From an uncultured Deferribacterales bacterium (GTDB lineage Bacteria; Chrysiogenota; Deferribacteres; Deferribacterales; Mucispirillaceae), in the NCBI GenBank assembly GCA_947853665.1, contig CANTXF010000040.1, positions 1 through 32,809 on the forward strand: a DNA stretch of 32,809 bases, written 5' to 3'. Under the pieces are notes generated by a model. It saw only the letters and a program-made list of their open reading frames with translations. It ran no database searches and was not told the origin of the DNA. Below, in pieces: positions 23,943 to 31,965 of the stretch. A program made the position numbers and the translations under genes. Within the stretch, counting starts at the first letter, position 1. Each line of letters starts with the position of its first letter.

Positions 23943-23989
23943 ACAATATTCTATATTTCTGTAAGTCAGAACAAGAGGAGAGGTTTATT

Positions 23990-24775
23990 ATGGTTTTTAA
24001 GCCCAACGTCAAGTCCATACAATCGGTACATCACGCGCTGCAGCTTTTCGAGGTATTCAGGACAAGCTACAAACAGGAAGAATTCGGCGTTACGGAGCTT
24101 TCAAAAACCTTAGGGCTCCACAAAAACAACGTTTTCAGGCTTCTCGCCACCCTCTCCTCCTGCGGCTATATAGAGCAGAACCCGGCTACGGAAAACTACC
24201 GGCTGGGTATCGGCATATTTAACCTTGGGCAGAAATTTATAAATAAACTGGGCTTTTTAAAACTGGCCCGGCCTTTTATGGAAAAAATCGTTACGGAAGT
24301 CCGGGAAGCCGTCTATATAGGCATACTGCGGGACGGCAACGTTATATATCTTGATATTGTGGAGGCGGACCATCCCGTGCGCGTGGTTTCAAGGGTGGGA
24401 AAAGACGTTCCCGCCTACTGCACCGCCATAGGCAAAGTGCAGCTTGCCTACTCCTCCGAGGAAGAGACTAACCGCATATACATGGGGGCCAGGCTCAAAA
24501 AATACACGGAATACACCATAACATCCCTGCCGGAGCTTAAAAAGCACCTTAAAGAAGTCGCCGTAAACGATTACGCCATAGACAACCAGGAATTTGAAAA
24601 AGAAGTCCGCTGTATGGCCGTGCCCGTAAAAGACTATCTTGGCGTGCCCGTAGCCGCCATAAGCGTGGCAGGCCCCACTTACAGAATGAGCGAAGAACGC
24701 CTTATGGACGAAATACTGCCTGTGGCCCGCAAATACGCCAGAGAAATATCGAAGCGCCTGGGATACCAGAGCTGA
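23990..24775 (+). CDS. IclR family transcriptional regulator
   Basis: 261 residues, the usual family length. The N-terminal winged helix-turn-helix is seen at about 31-60 (FGVTELSKTLGLHKNNVFRL), followed by the linker helix and the C-terminal effector domain with AYCTAIGKVQLA near 142 and the PVKDYLGVPVAAISVAGP segment near 215. AGGAGAGG precedes the ATG at a good distance. IclR regulators sense small metabolites and often control adjacent catabolic genes. Here the next genes are a Cdd1-like protein and a flavin protein, so no clear pathway is indicated. A possible operator lies just upstream. Confidence 0.93.
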   Translation: MVFKPNVKSIQSVHHALQLFEVFRTSYKQEEFGVTELSKTLGLHKNNVFRLLATLSSCGYIEQNPATENYRLGIGIFNLGQKFINKLGFLKLARPFMEKIVTEVREAVYIGILRDGNVIYLDIVEADHPVRVVSRVGKDVPAYCTAIGKVQLAYSSEEETNRIYMGARLKKYTEYTITSLPELKKHLKEVAVNDYAIDNQEFEKEVRCMAVPVKDYLGVPVAAISVAGPTYRMSEERLMDEILPVARKYAREISKRLGYQS

Positions 24776-25068
24776 AAAGGAACGCCCCCTCCGGAAAGGA
24801 CGCGGTCATAGGGGATCTTACGCGCATACCGGGGGTAGGCAAAAGCATAGCGCAGGATCTGTACGATATGGGCTTCCGCTCGGCGGAGGAGCTGAAAAAC
24901 GCTTCCCCCGCAAAGATGTATGAAGACCTGTGCGTCCTTAAAGCCGCCCGTGCGGATATGTGTATGCTTTACGTTTTCCGGTGCGCCGTTTATTTTATAA
25001 CGGAGCAAAAGCACGACCCGGAGTTGCTTAAATGGTGGAGCTGGAAAGAAAAGAAATACATATCCTAA
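24772..25068 (+). CDS. Cdd1-like helix-hairpin-helix protein with non-AUG start
   Basis: About 98 residues. The helix-hairpin-helix core is DLTRIPGVGKSIAQDLYDMG, followed by AEELKNASPAKMYEDLC and the strongly family-like CMLYVFRCAVYFI and DPELLKWWSWK. This matches the short Cdd1 family (named 'pathogenicity locus'), typically 90-100 residues. The first ATG (24868) lies inside the HhH core and cannot be the true start. No in-frame ATG, GTG or TTG was found between the upstream gene's last codons and the core. CTG at 24772 overlapping the IclR stop (CTGA) gives the expected length, so I use it provisionally. HhH domains bind DNA without sequence specificity; the role is unknown. Confidence 0.75.
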   Translation: MKRNAPSGKDAVIGDLTRIPGVGKSIAQDLYDMGFRSAEELKNASPAKMYEDLCVLKAARADMCMLYVFRCAVYFITEQKHDPELLKWWSWKEKKYIS

Positions 25069-25074
25069 AAAAAT

Positions 25075-25833
25075 ATGCGCAGAAAAGACAAAGAAATAAC
25101 CGATAAAAAAATAATCGAAAAAATTTTAACCGCTTCCGGCTTTGTGCGTCTCGGTTTTTTCCGGAACGGAAAGCCGGGGATAAAGCCCGCCGTTATTAAA
25201 GCTCTGCGGCCCGGCGGCTTTTCGGTAAGCGAAAGCGGCTTTTCAGGCCCGGCGTCCTTTCAGGCGGATATATGCGCCGGTATAAGGGAAGGCGCCGCAA
25301 TATGCTCCTATTCCACAAAATATATGTCCCTTTACGGAACGGGGCGGCTCGAAAACGGGGAATTTTTTACGGAGACCGTGTCCGCTAAAGCATCCGCCAT
25401 GACGGAAGCGGAGATCGCGCCTTACGCCGGGGCTTCCCGCTTTGCGGAAAGCCTTTCCTCCATACCAGCAGGTATTAGGGACATAAGGCTAGGAATCCCC
25501 TGCGGGGAGGAAATATACATAGTCCCCGTAAATCACGCGGAGATCAACGGGGCAGTTTATTTCCACTCTGCCGCGGAAGGGCGTAAAACGGAGCTTCTGC
25601 GAGAAAATCCCGAAATAATAATCGAGGCGGAGGCCGTTGACCCGGATAAAGGCGGGATAAGCTGGGCCTTATGGGAAGCGTCCGCCAGCGCAGTAACCCG
25701 CCCGGAGGAAAAAACCGCCGCCATGACGGCCATAGCCTGTAAATTCAGCGGGGGATATTACGAATTTACCCCCGAATCCCTTAAACGGGTGGAAATAGTA
25801 AGGCTGGATATAAAAGCTCCGCAGAGGATATAA
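25075..25833 (+). CDS. NimA/PNPOx-like flavin protein with duplicated split barrel
   Basis: 252 residues. The first residues MRRKDKEITD and the block YIVPVNHAEINGAVYFHSAAEGRKTELLRENP (given in parts: YIVPVNHAEI, YFHSAAEGRK) are typical of NimA-like FMN-binding split-barrel proteins, which usually have about 150-170 residues. Here the family N-terminus is followed by a first barrel-like segment (about 20-115) and then a second, more canonical one (about 135-250). NimA-type proteins reduce nitroimidazoles or act as flavin oxidoreductases; no substrate can be assigned. It starts 6 bases after the Cdd1-like gene without a Shine-Dalgarno, so translation may depend on coupling. Confidence 0.82.
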   Translation: MRRKDKEITDKKIIEKILTASGFVRLGFFRNGKPGIKPAVIKALRPGGFSVSESGFSGPASFQADICAGIREGAAICSYSTKYMSLYGTGRLENGEFFTETVSAKASAMTEAEIAPYAGASRFAESLSSIPAGIRDIRLGIPCGEEIYIVPVNHAEINGAVYFHSAAEGRKTELLRENPEIIIEAEAVDPDKGGISWALWEASASAVTRPEEKTAAMTAIACKFSGGYYEFTPESLKRVEIVRLDIKAPQRI

Positions 25834-25896
25834 AAGCAGACTTACTTTAAGATTTTCTTCTCTGATTGCCGCCGCTTTGCAGCTCCTGAAACCATG

Positions 25897-25920
25897 CGCC
25901 GCCTCACGGCGTTATTTTTA
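25897..25920 (+). terminator. Intrinsic terminator after the flavin protein gene
   Basis: The stem CGCCG (25897-25901) and CGGCG (25907-25911) with loop CCTCA is followed by TTATTTTTA. The stem is short but the T-rich tail is good. It would end the AI-2E/IclR/Cdd1/NimA block. Confidence 0.5.
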
Positions 25921-25988
25921 ATTTCAAATATACTTTCACTTTAATGCGCGTTACGCCCGGGTACACACGGCGCGCTTCCGATTATCGG

Positions 25989-26017
25989 TTGAAATATTCA
26001 CGCGGCCGTTATATAAT
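25989..26017 (+). promoter_or_regulatory. Strong sigma70-like promoter
   Basis: TTGAAA (25989-25994), a 17-base spacer and a perfect TATAAT (26012-26017). Transcription should start near 26024, some 300 bases before the lipoprotein ATG at 26325. Confidence 0.65.
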
Positions 26018-26023
26018 TTCAGC

Positions 26024-26324
26024 CGGATTTCAGCGGCTGTACCTTAACGCAGAAAATCATGGGAAATAATTATAACGGCGGTTTCGCGGCGTAAAAAACG
26101 AAACGCGCGTTTGTTTGTTGCCCGTCGTTTAATAACCGGCCCGAAACATCGCGCCGGCGCGCGGCAGAGCGGCTTAAGTCTTCCCCCTCGTATAGCGCCC
26201 TGCCCGGCCTTTGCGGCGCGATTCCTTACGCCGGGCGCAAACGGCTCCGTTATAAATATTTCCCCCAGATTTATATTGCTCCGCGTAAAGGCGCCGCCGC
26301 AAATATTTTTATATGAGGTGAAGG
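26024..26324 (+). other. Long structured leader or non-coding transcript
   Basis: About 300 bases between the promoter and the next start codon with no supported gene. It starts with a hairpin, CAGCCG (26020-26025) and CGGCTG (26034-26039), and contains further GC-rich inverted repeats such as GCCCGGC/GCCGGGC around 26203-26250. It could be a regulatory 5' leader or a small RNA. GGTGAAGG precedes the ATG at 26325. Confidence 0.4.
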
Positions 26325-27366
26325 ATGAAAAAAATACGCGTACTATTGCTTGCCGCGGCCATGATCTCCTCGTGTTTTATCTATGGCTGTGAAGATTCGT
26401 CGGGAGGCGGAGACGTATCCGGGAACATAATCCCGGGGGGGGAACAACGGCGGGGGCACGGCCTCTGGGAACATCGACGAGCTGTATCCCAACTTTAAAG
26501 TAGGGCTGGCCCGGTTCGTAGCGGAGAACGGCACGATAACCCAGGAAGAAAAAACCTTTATCATAGAAAGCCTGGCGGGCATCAGGGCTCTTTTCAATAT
26601 AGAGCATTTCCGCTCTCAGGTAAGAAGCAACTGGGATACTTTCAACAGCAAGGACGAAGGCTCCTACGTTACATTTGAAGCCGGGTCGGGCAGCGCCAAA
26701 AAGACCTATACAGGGGTTTTCGGTCCGACCTATGGAGCACCCGACGGTATTCCCGACGGCGGATGCTACCAAACAAACCAATATTGGCCCGATATAAAGC
26801 CATGCGGCTCCTATCTGGGGCATGCTAACGGCGGCCTGTATTATTTTCTCTCCGACAGAGACCAGAACGCCGAAGAATACAGAAATTTCGCCAATTATGA
26901 AGCGTCTTTTGCAAAACGCGGATTTAAAGACCTCCTCGACCGGGACAGAATGATGGAGCTATTCGATAAAACCGAATACAATCTGATTTTTACTAAAAAA
27001 GAGTTGGGGGCGGCTAAGGAGCTGGCGTCTATAGGCCCTTACAGATATCTTATGGATCTGAACAACGAAACGCTGAAGAACGACCAGATACTGTGGTTTC
27101 CAAACAAACACTGGATAAACGACAACTGGGCCGGATACAAACCGGCACTTGTAATGCACGGAATCATGCATAACCTCGGATTTAACCACTATCAAACCAC
27201 CAGCGATTTTGGGACGAATATCACCGCCGAAACGGCTATTACCCAATATATCGCAAGCGAGCTGCCCAAGCTGATAAACAAACAGGGCGATTACGCGGAC
27301 GATGCAACCCAGAAGATTTATAATGATTTATTGACCCACTACAAAGCAAAATACGGCGGGTTATAA
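26325..27366 (+). pseudogene. Frameshifted lipoprotein with metzincin-like motif lacking the catalytic Glu
   Basis: ATG at 26325 follows an AAGG site and opens a signal peptide with lipobox candidates ISSC (Cys17) and IYGC (Cys22), then a Gly-rich linker. As written, the frame breaks at a G8 run (26435-26442) and stops soon after. Removing one G joins it to a long frame ending at 27366, giving about 346 residues. The joined protein continues through a Gly/Asn linker into DELYPNFKVG and a globular domain. Near its C-terminus it has HGIMHNLGFNH (27157-27189), the metzincin zinc pattern HExxHxxGxxH with Gly (GGA) in place of the catalytic Glu (GAA). It may be a decayed protease, a phase-variable gene in its OFF state, or a sequence error at the G run combined with a true pseudoenzyme. 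Confidence 0.75.
26435..26442 (+). repeat. G8 homopolymer tract at the frameshift
   Basis: Eight G in a row in the linker just after the signal peptide. Seven would keep the lipoprotein frame open. The location near the 5' end is typical for slippage-controlled surface-protein genes. Confidence 0.9.
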
Positions 27367-27396
27367 AAAAACGCCTCCCCCTTGCCGGGGGAGGCG
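27365..27396 (-). terminator. Strong intrinsic terminator of the ferric-reductase-like gene
   Basis: A perfect 10-bp GC-rich stem, CGCCTCCCCC (27372-27381) with GGGGGAGGCG (27387-27396) and a 5-base loop, is followed on the minus strand by seven T (27365-27371). It overlaps the stop codon of the convergent lipoprotein pseudogene. Confidence 0.9.
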
Positions 27397-27426
27397 CGCA
27401 AAAAACCTGCGCTTAAGAGCCTGATA

Positions 27427-28752
27427 TTATCTCATATCGAAATTATCGTAATGAAGCGTTATTCCGCTTCCGTTTCTACGCAAAGCCTTTTTAAGATAAT
27501 CGCCGAACGCCGACGGCCCGCAGTACCAGAGGCTGGCGCCGGCAAAATCCCCGGCTTTTTCCCTTATTCCGTCCATATTGAGCCTGCCAGCTGCGGAAGT
27601 GTCTATATAATGGAACTTTACCCCGGCTTTGGCGCACAGCTCGTCAAGAAGGGGTTTAAGGGGGCTTTCTCCCCTGGCGCTGAAAAAGAAATCCACAGGC
27701 GACGACGCTCCGCCGCAGGCGGCCAGATATTCAAGGCGGGACATGAAGGGCGTAACGCCTATTCCCCCTGCTATCCACACCTGCCGGGGCTTTCCGTCGT
27801 CAAAGGTAAAGCTGCCGTAAGCGCCTTCTATAATGACATTTTCTCCCACTTTTATCATGTCCGGGAGTTTTTTTGTAAAATCGCCCAGCTCCTTTATAAG
27901 AAAGCGTATTTCTTTCATTTCCTTATCGTAGGAAGCTATGCTGAAAGGATGCGGCTCGCCTCCCGAAGCGAATTTAAGGAAAACATACTGGCCCGCTTTA
28001 TACCTGAACGCGCCTTCGGGCAGAGCAAGGCTTATATCCAGTATGCCGGTTTTTTTATCGTATTTCATTTTGCTTAACCGGGCGTTGACTCTGCGGCTCC
28101 TGCCCGCAAGCTGAAGCAGGTCGAAAACGGCGGCGGCGCTTCCGATAATGAGCATGGCCACAAGAAGCATACTGCCGAAAGAGCCGAACCACTGCCCTTT
28201 TATCTGTATGGTGGCCCCGTGGAAAACTATAACGAGAAAAAGCGCGGGGATAATTTTATGAATAAGCCTGAATATATGATACGGTATCTTTTTAAACAGC
28301 GAAATAAGCAGAACGGCTATTATTATATAAAAGGCGATTTCCGCCATATCGTTGCCGAAGCCGTAAAGAGCCTTTTCAAACTCGGAATACGGGCTTACGC
28401 CGCCGGATTTTATTTTAGGCGGGGCAAGGTTTAAGGCTACAAGAACGGCGGGGCCTTCCTTAACGGCCCAATGTATTATGGAAAACACGAAAGCCCATAT
28501 ACCTATCCATTTGTGGGCGTAATAGGCCTTGTCCAGACCTCCGGCAAAATCGTTTATTCTTGCGGATCTTACGGATAATATCATGCTTATGACCATATAA
28601 GCCATAGCGACGGACCCGGTAAGATATAAAAGCTGTTCCTTAATATTCCAGAATCCCGGATTATTTATAACGCTCCGGAAAGACGGCGAAAAAATAAACA
28701 CCGCCAGGCCGTAAAGCAGCCCGACGAGCCAAAGTTTTTTTACAGTCCCCAT
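27427..28752 (-). CDS. Ferric-reductase-like flavocytochrome
   Basis: 441 residues. The start at 28752 has GGGAG seven bases upstream; an ATG at 28785 lacks a site. Residues about 5-220 hold six transmembrane helices with paired His on the middle helices (YAHKWIGIWAFVFSIIHW and IFRLIHKIIPALFLVIVFHG), which should bind two hemes as in ferric reductase / NADPH oxidase domains. The C-terminal half is a ferredoxin-reductase module: FAD-binding YKAGQYVFLKF and PHPFSIAS, then the NAD(P)-binding WIAGGIGVTPFMSRLEYL and WYCGPSAFGDYL. It would move electrons from cytoplasmic NAD(P)H across the inner membrane to an external acceptor. Iron is a plausible acceptor given the iron-linked operon nearby, but that is inference. 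Confidence 0.9.
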   Translation of the reverse strand: MGTVKKLWLVGLLYGLAVFIFSPSFRSVINNPGFWNIKEQLLYLTGSVAMAYMVISMILSVRSARINDFAGGLDKAYYAHKWIGIWAFVFSIIHWAVKEGPAVLVALNLAPPKIKSGGVSPYSEFEKALYGFGNDMAEIAFYIIIAVLLISLFKKIPYHIFRLIHKIIPALFLVIVFHGATIQIKGQWFGSFGSMLLVAMLIIGSAAAVFDLLQLAGRSRRVNARLSKMKYDKKTGILDISLALPEGAFRYKAGQYVFLKFASGGEPHPFSIASYDKEMKEIRFLIKELGDFTKKLPDMIKVGENVIIEGAYGSFTFDDGKPRQVWIAGGIGVTPFMSRLEYLAACGGASSPVDFFFSARGESPLKPLLDELCAKAGVKFHYIDTSAAGRLNMDGIREKAGDFAGASLWYCGPSAFGDYLKKALRRNGSGITLHYDNFDMR

Positions 28753-28846
28753 AAAAACTCTCCCGTGCAATATATTATGCTCCATAAGACGCGGGTCTTG
28801 AAAAAGGGTTACATGAATAAAAACGGTTTAAAACGGGAGCGTCCGG

Positions 28847-29156
28847 TTGCAGTTGCAAAAAACGGCCGCATTATACGCATACTGGGATAAAAACACGGCG
28901 GACGATAAATGCACCCTTTATTTCCGCGCGGCTGAAGACGCAGCTATAATAAACCCCCTGACAGGCGAAGCCGTAAGCGGCGATCTGCAGCTTGGCTGCG
29001 GATTAACGGAGCTTCCTCGGGGCGGTTAAGGAAGGCTGCAGGCTCGTCGGCTGGATGTTAGAAAAAGATTATTTTAATATATTGCTCCCTTATCCGGGAA
29101 CATATGAAATAAACCGGCAGGAACGGTTATCGCCCGTATGGGAGGAAGAGCCGTAA
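28847..29156 (+). pseudogene. Small frameshifted open reading frame
   Basis: A TTG at 28847 with GGAG seven bases upstream opens 60 codons, ending at a TAA near 29029. Deleting one G from the GGGG just before that stop would join it to the downstream frame (EGCRLVGWMLEKDYFNILL through WEEEP), giving a protein of about 100 residues with neighbour-like codon use. No family is recognised. It may be a decayed small gene, or a chance pair of open frames in this 420-base gap. Confidence 0.4.
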
Positions 29157-29178
29157 CCCGGCCGCGTGAAAAAGAGCG

Positions 29179-29205
29179 AAAAAAAGCCGGGGAGAAACCC
29201 CCGGC
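29179..29205 (-). terminator. Strong intrinsic terminator of the TPR-HD-TlpA-PPase operon
   Basis: The 7-bp stem GCCGGGG (29186-29192) with CCCCGGC (29199-29205) is followed on the minus strand by seven T (29179-29185), immediately after the pyrophosphatase stop codon. Confidence 0.9.
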
Positions 29206-29209
29206 GGAT

Positions 29210-30850
29210 TTACTTGTTAAGCTCCTCCAGTATCCTTAAAACCTCCGGCAGAAGCTGCTTTTTCCGGGAAAGTATCCCCGGAAGGAAAAAGGCGTTGTCC
29301 GAAAGCCGCTTATAGGAAAAGATATTTTCCCCGGGTTCAAAACCGCTTGTGATAAGCACGCTCTCCTCTTTTATAATATCCGTTACGAGGAGCATCATCC
29401 AGTCCAGATTGTTTGCGCTTTTGACGGAAAGAAGCTCCTCCGCCAGGCCGGATTTAACGTTGTCCAGCTCCTGAAGGGTAACGGTTTCCACCTGGCTGAT
29501 ACCTACCCGCACGCCGTATTCCTCAAATATTTTAAAATCGCCGGAAAGGATCTCGCCGGGAGTTCTGGTGGAAAGCCCGTTCGTAGCTGAGAATATGGCC
29601 ACGCCGTATTCTTTGGCGTCCACGCCGCAAATATCCTGAAGCTCCGAAACGGCGGCGTGATCCTCCATGGTGGTGGTGGGGGATTTCATAATAACGGTGT
29701 CGCTCAGTATTCCGCCGAGAAGAAGCATGGCGTATTTCTGCGGTATCTCTATGCCGGAAGCCTTATAAAGCTGATAAACAAGCGTGCAGGTGCTTCCTAC
29801 GGGTTTAGCGTAAAAATATACCGGATTTACCGTTTTTATCGTGCCCAGCCGGTGGTGGTCTACTATTTCCACAATTTCCGCCGTTTCCGCACCGTCTATG
29901 GCCTGGTTCATTTCGTTATGGTCCATAAGAATAAGCTTGCGGCGGTGTTTTTTAAGCATATCCGTGCTTGTGATCACGCCGGCCAGCCTGCCGCTTTCCA
30001 CAACGGGAAGGGATTTCGCGCCCGACTCCCGGAGCTTGTCGGAAACGGCGTCCAGATAATCGTCCGGCGAGAGAGGCTCCGTTTTCGTCATCAGTTTCCA
30101 TACGGGCGTGGCCATTTCCACGCAGCGTATCGTCTGGGCGGAATCGAAGGGCGATGCGAATACCCAGCCCTTAAAGCCGTTAAAATCCATATTGCCGTAT
30201 TCTTCCGGCTTAAGGCCAACGATAACGACGGCGGGATAATTTTTCTTAAAAACGTCCGCCAGGATATTTTTACGGTTTCCGGTGATAAGCACCGTGCCCG
30301 CCTCGTCCATAGCGGCAACGTGGGAGTGGAAGGATTCGTAAGCCATGGTGGCCACCACTATGGAAGCCTTGAATTCCTCCCTGTCCCCTTTATTAAGGAT
30401 GTCGGCCTTAAGGGAGCGTTTAAGAGTGTCGGAACGCAGGGTAAAAACGGGCTTTGCCGCTCTGTCGTCCCGCAGGAAAAGCTCCGAAAGCTCCGATATT
30501 CCCGCCATTCCCTTATACACGCCGTCTCCGTCCACTACGGGCGTTACCCGTATGCCGTGCTGCTGTATGAATTTAACAACCTTGGAAACAGGGTCGTCCT
30601 CTTTTACGGTAAGAGTTTCCGACGTCATACAGTCGGCCACTTTAGGGTATATGTCCTTCATAAAGGGCGGCACGGCCGCGGCCGCTCTTTCGAAAATATA
30701 TTTCGTCTGGTCGCTCAAAGCGCCGCAGCGGACGGCCTCGTAATCGTATCTGCCGCCGTCGGTAACGGATTTAAGATAAGCGTAGCAGGCGGCGGACGCA
30801 ACGGAGTCCGTATCGGGGTTTTTATGGCCGCAGATAAATACCTTTTCCAT
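29210..30850 (-). CDS. Manganese-dependent inorganic pyrophosphatase with CBS and DRTGG domains
   Basis: 546-residue family II pyrophosphatase that hydrolyses pyrophosphate in the cytoplasm. The metal-binding DHH-type motifs are GHKNPDTDS (8-16), DHN (310-312) and VDHH (330-333), and the C-terminal DHHA2 domain has SRKKQ with the substrate-binding basic residues. Inserted between the first motif and the rest are CBS domain 1 (about 72-125), a DRTGG domain (about 138-235) and CBS domain 2 (about 245-300). In the family the CBS pair binds adenine nucleotides and tunes activity. The gene starts one base after the tlpA-like stop, with GGGAGAGG in the preceding gene's tail. Confidence 0.95.
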   Translation of the reverse strand: MEKVFICGHKNPDTDSVASAACYAYLKSVTDGGRYDYEAVRCGALSDQTKYIFERAAAAVPPFMKDIYPKVADCMTSETLTVKEDDPVSKVVKFIQQHGIRVTPVVDGDGVYKGMAGISELSELFLRDDRAAKPVFTLRSDTLKRSLKADILNKGDREEFKASIVVATMAYESFHSHVAAMDEAGTVLITGNRKNILADVFKKNYPAVVIVGLKPEEYGNMDFNGFKGWVFASPFDSAQTIRCVEMATPVWKLMTKTEPLSPDDYLDAVSDKLRESGAKSLPVVESGRLAGVITSTDMLKKHRRKLILMDHNEMNQAIDGAETAEIVEIVDHHRLGTIKTVNPVYFYAKPVGSTCTLVYQLYKASGIEIPQKYAMLLLGGILSDTVIMKSPTTTMEDHAAVSELQDICGVDAKEYGVAIFSATNGLSTRTPGEILSGDFKIFEEYGVRVGISQVETVTLQELDNVKSGLAEELLSVKSANNLDWMMLLVTDIIKEESVLITSGFEPGENIFSYKRLSDNAFFLPGILSRKKQLLPEVLRILEELNK

Positions 30851-30851
30851 T

Positions 30852-31352
30852 TTATCTGGCCTCTCCCGAAGCCATCTCCGCCATTCTGCGCAGCATGGGC
30901 CCGGATATTATGCCCTCGGCGATATTGGCGAGCTGGCCGTCCCCGTTATATATAAAGCTTGTGGGAATTTTCGATACGTTATACCGCCTTTGCAGAGCGG
31001 GAGAGGCAAGATACACGGGATAAGTTATGCGGTACCTGTTTACGAAATCTATCGCGTCCTCTTTGCTGTCGTCGATGGAAAGGCCCACTATTACGAAATT
31101 CTTATCTTTAAAATCCTCGTAAACGGAAACGAAATCGGGAGTCTCCGCCTTGCAGGGCGGGCACCAGGAAGCGAAGAAGTTTATTATCATCAGCTTCCCC
31201 TTATACTTTTCTTTCAGTTTGTCGTAGCCTGCGGCGTCCATTACCTCCAAATCGGTTATAATAGGCTCGGCGTAAGGCTCTTCCTTCTTTTTGCCGCAGC
31301 CGGAAAAGGCCAGGGCTCCGCACATAAGGGCGGCGATAAGCAGTTTTTTCAT
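30852..31352 (-). CDS. TlpA/ResA-like thioredoxin-fold lipoprotein
   Basis: 166 residues. The signal peptide ends in the lipobox FSGC (Cys19), placing the protein in the periplasm tethered to a membrane. The thioredoxin fold contains INFFASWCPPCKAETPDF with the redox pair Cys64/Cys67 (CPPC, as in TlpA/ResA) and the cis-Pro loop KIPTSF near 131. Such proteins keep cytochrome c or other periplasmic cysteines reduced. The ATG overlaps the HD-domain gene stop as ATGA, so the two are translationally coupled. No cytochrome biogenesis gene is nearby, so the redox partner is unknown. Confidence 0.93.
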   Translation of the reverse strand: MKKLLIAALMCGALAFSGCGKKKEEPYAEPIITDLEVMDAAGYDKLKEKYKGKLMIINFFASWCPPCKAETPDFVSVYEDFKDKNFVIVGLSIDDSKEDAIDFVNRYRITYPVYLASPALQRRYNVSKIPTSFIYNGDGQLANIAEGIISGPMLRRMAEMASGEAR

Positions 31353-31960
31353 GTCGGTTCTATACTCCCGTTAAGCAGTTGGCAGTCTTTTATCAGAAAA
31401 GGCAGTATTCTGTCCACAAAATAAGTTGACGAATAAAGTCCTATATCGGATACCTTTTTAAGGATGACCCTGTATTTGTCGAGAAAAGGGTCGGTATTGG
31501 CCAGCTTTACCTCCTGTATGCACTCCATAAGAGCGTCGATATTATCGGCGCAGGTAAGTATGCGGCCTTCAAGAGAGTCGTCCTTTCCGTCGAAAATTAT
31601 CTTCCTGTAAACGCTCTGAAAAGGCTCGTCTATTCCGGAGAGGAGCTGGCTTTCCACAAGGGCCACCTCCACCCTGTCGAGGGCTTTTTTAGTGTCCTCG
31701 TTTATGTTTTTCGTGGTGCTTATAACGTCGCCTACGAGAGCTTCGGGAGTGTCGTGGTTAAGGGCTTTGCGGTAAAGGCTTTTCCAGTCCACCATGCCGC
31801 CGCCTTCCTCCTCTATCACTCCGAGAAGCTGGGCTATCTGGCACACCATAAAGGAATGTTCCGCGACGGACGGCCTCTGGTGAAGAAACTCGTTGGCCCA
31901 GCGACCGATATTATTCAGTTTTCTGGCGTTGAGCAGGAGCCTGCCCGGGTTTTTATCCAT
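31349..31960 (-). CDS. HD-domain 5'-nucleotidase, YfbR-like
   Basis: 203 residues. The metal-binding HD pattern is well kept: His35 in VAEHS, His69-Asp70 in NHDTPEAL, Glu73, and a distal Asp in CADNIDAL (Asp139). Their spacing, together with the GRW near residue 20, closely matches E. coli YfbR, a 5'-deoxynucleotidase that removes phosphate from deoxynucleoside monophosphates. It starts 5 bases after the TPR gene, with GGAAGG upstream, and overlaps the thioredoxin-like gene. Some HD proteins of this group have other nucleotide substrates, so exact specificity is not certain. Confidence 0.88.
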   Translation of the reverse strand: MDKNPGRLLLNARKLNNIGRWANEFLHQRPSVAEHSFMVCQIAQLLGVIEEEGGGMVDWKSLYRKALNHDTPEALVGDVISTTKNINEDTKKALDRVEVALVESQLLSGIDEPFQSVYRKIIFDGKDDSLEGRILTCADNIDALMECIQEVKLANTDPFLDKYRVILKKVSDIGLYSSTYFVDRILPFLIKDCQLLNGSIEPT

Positions 31961-31965
31961 TTTTT

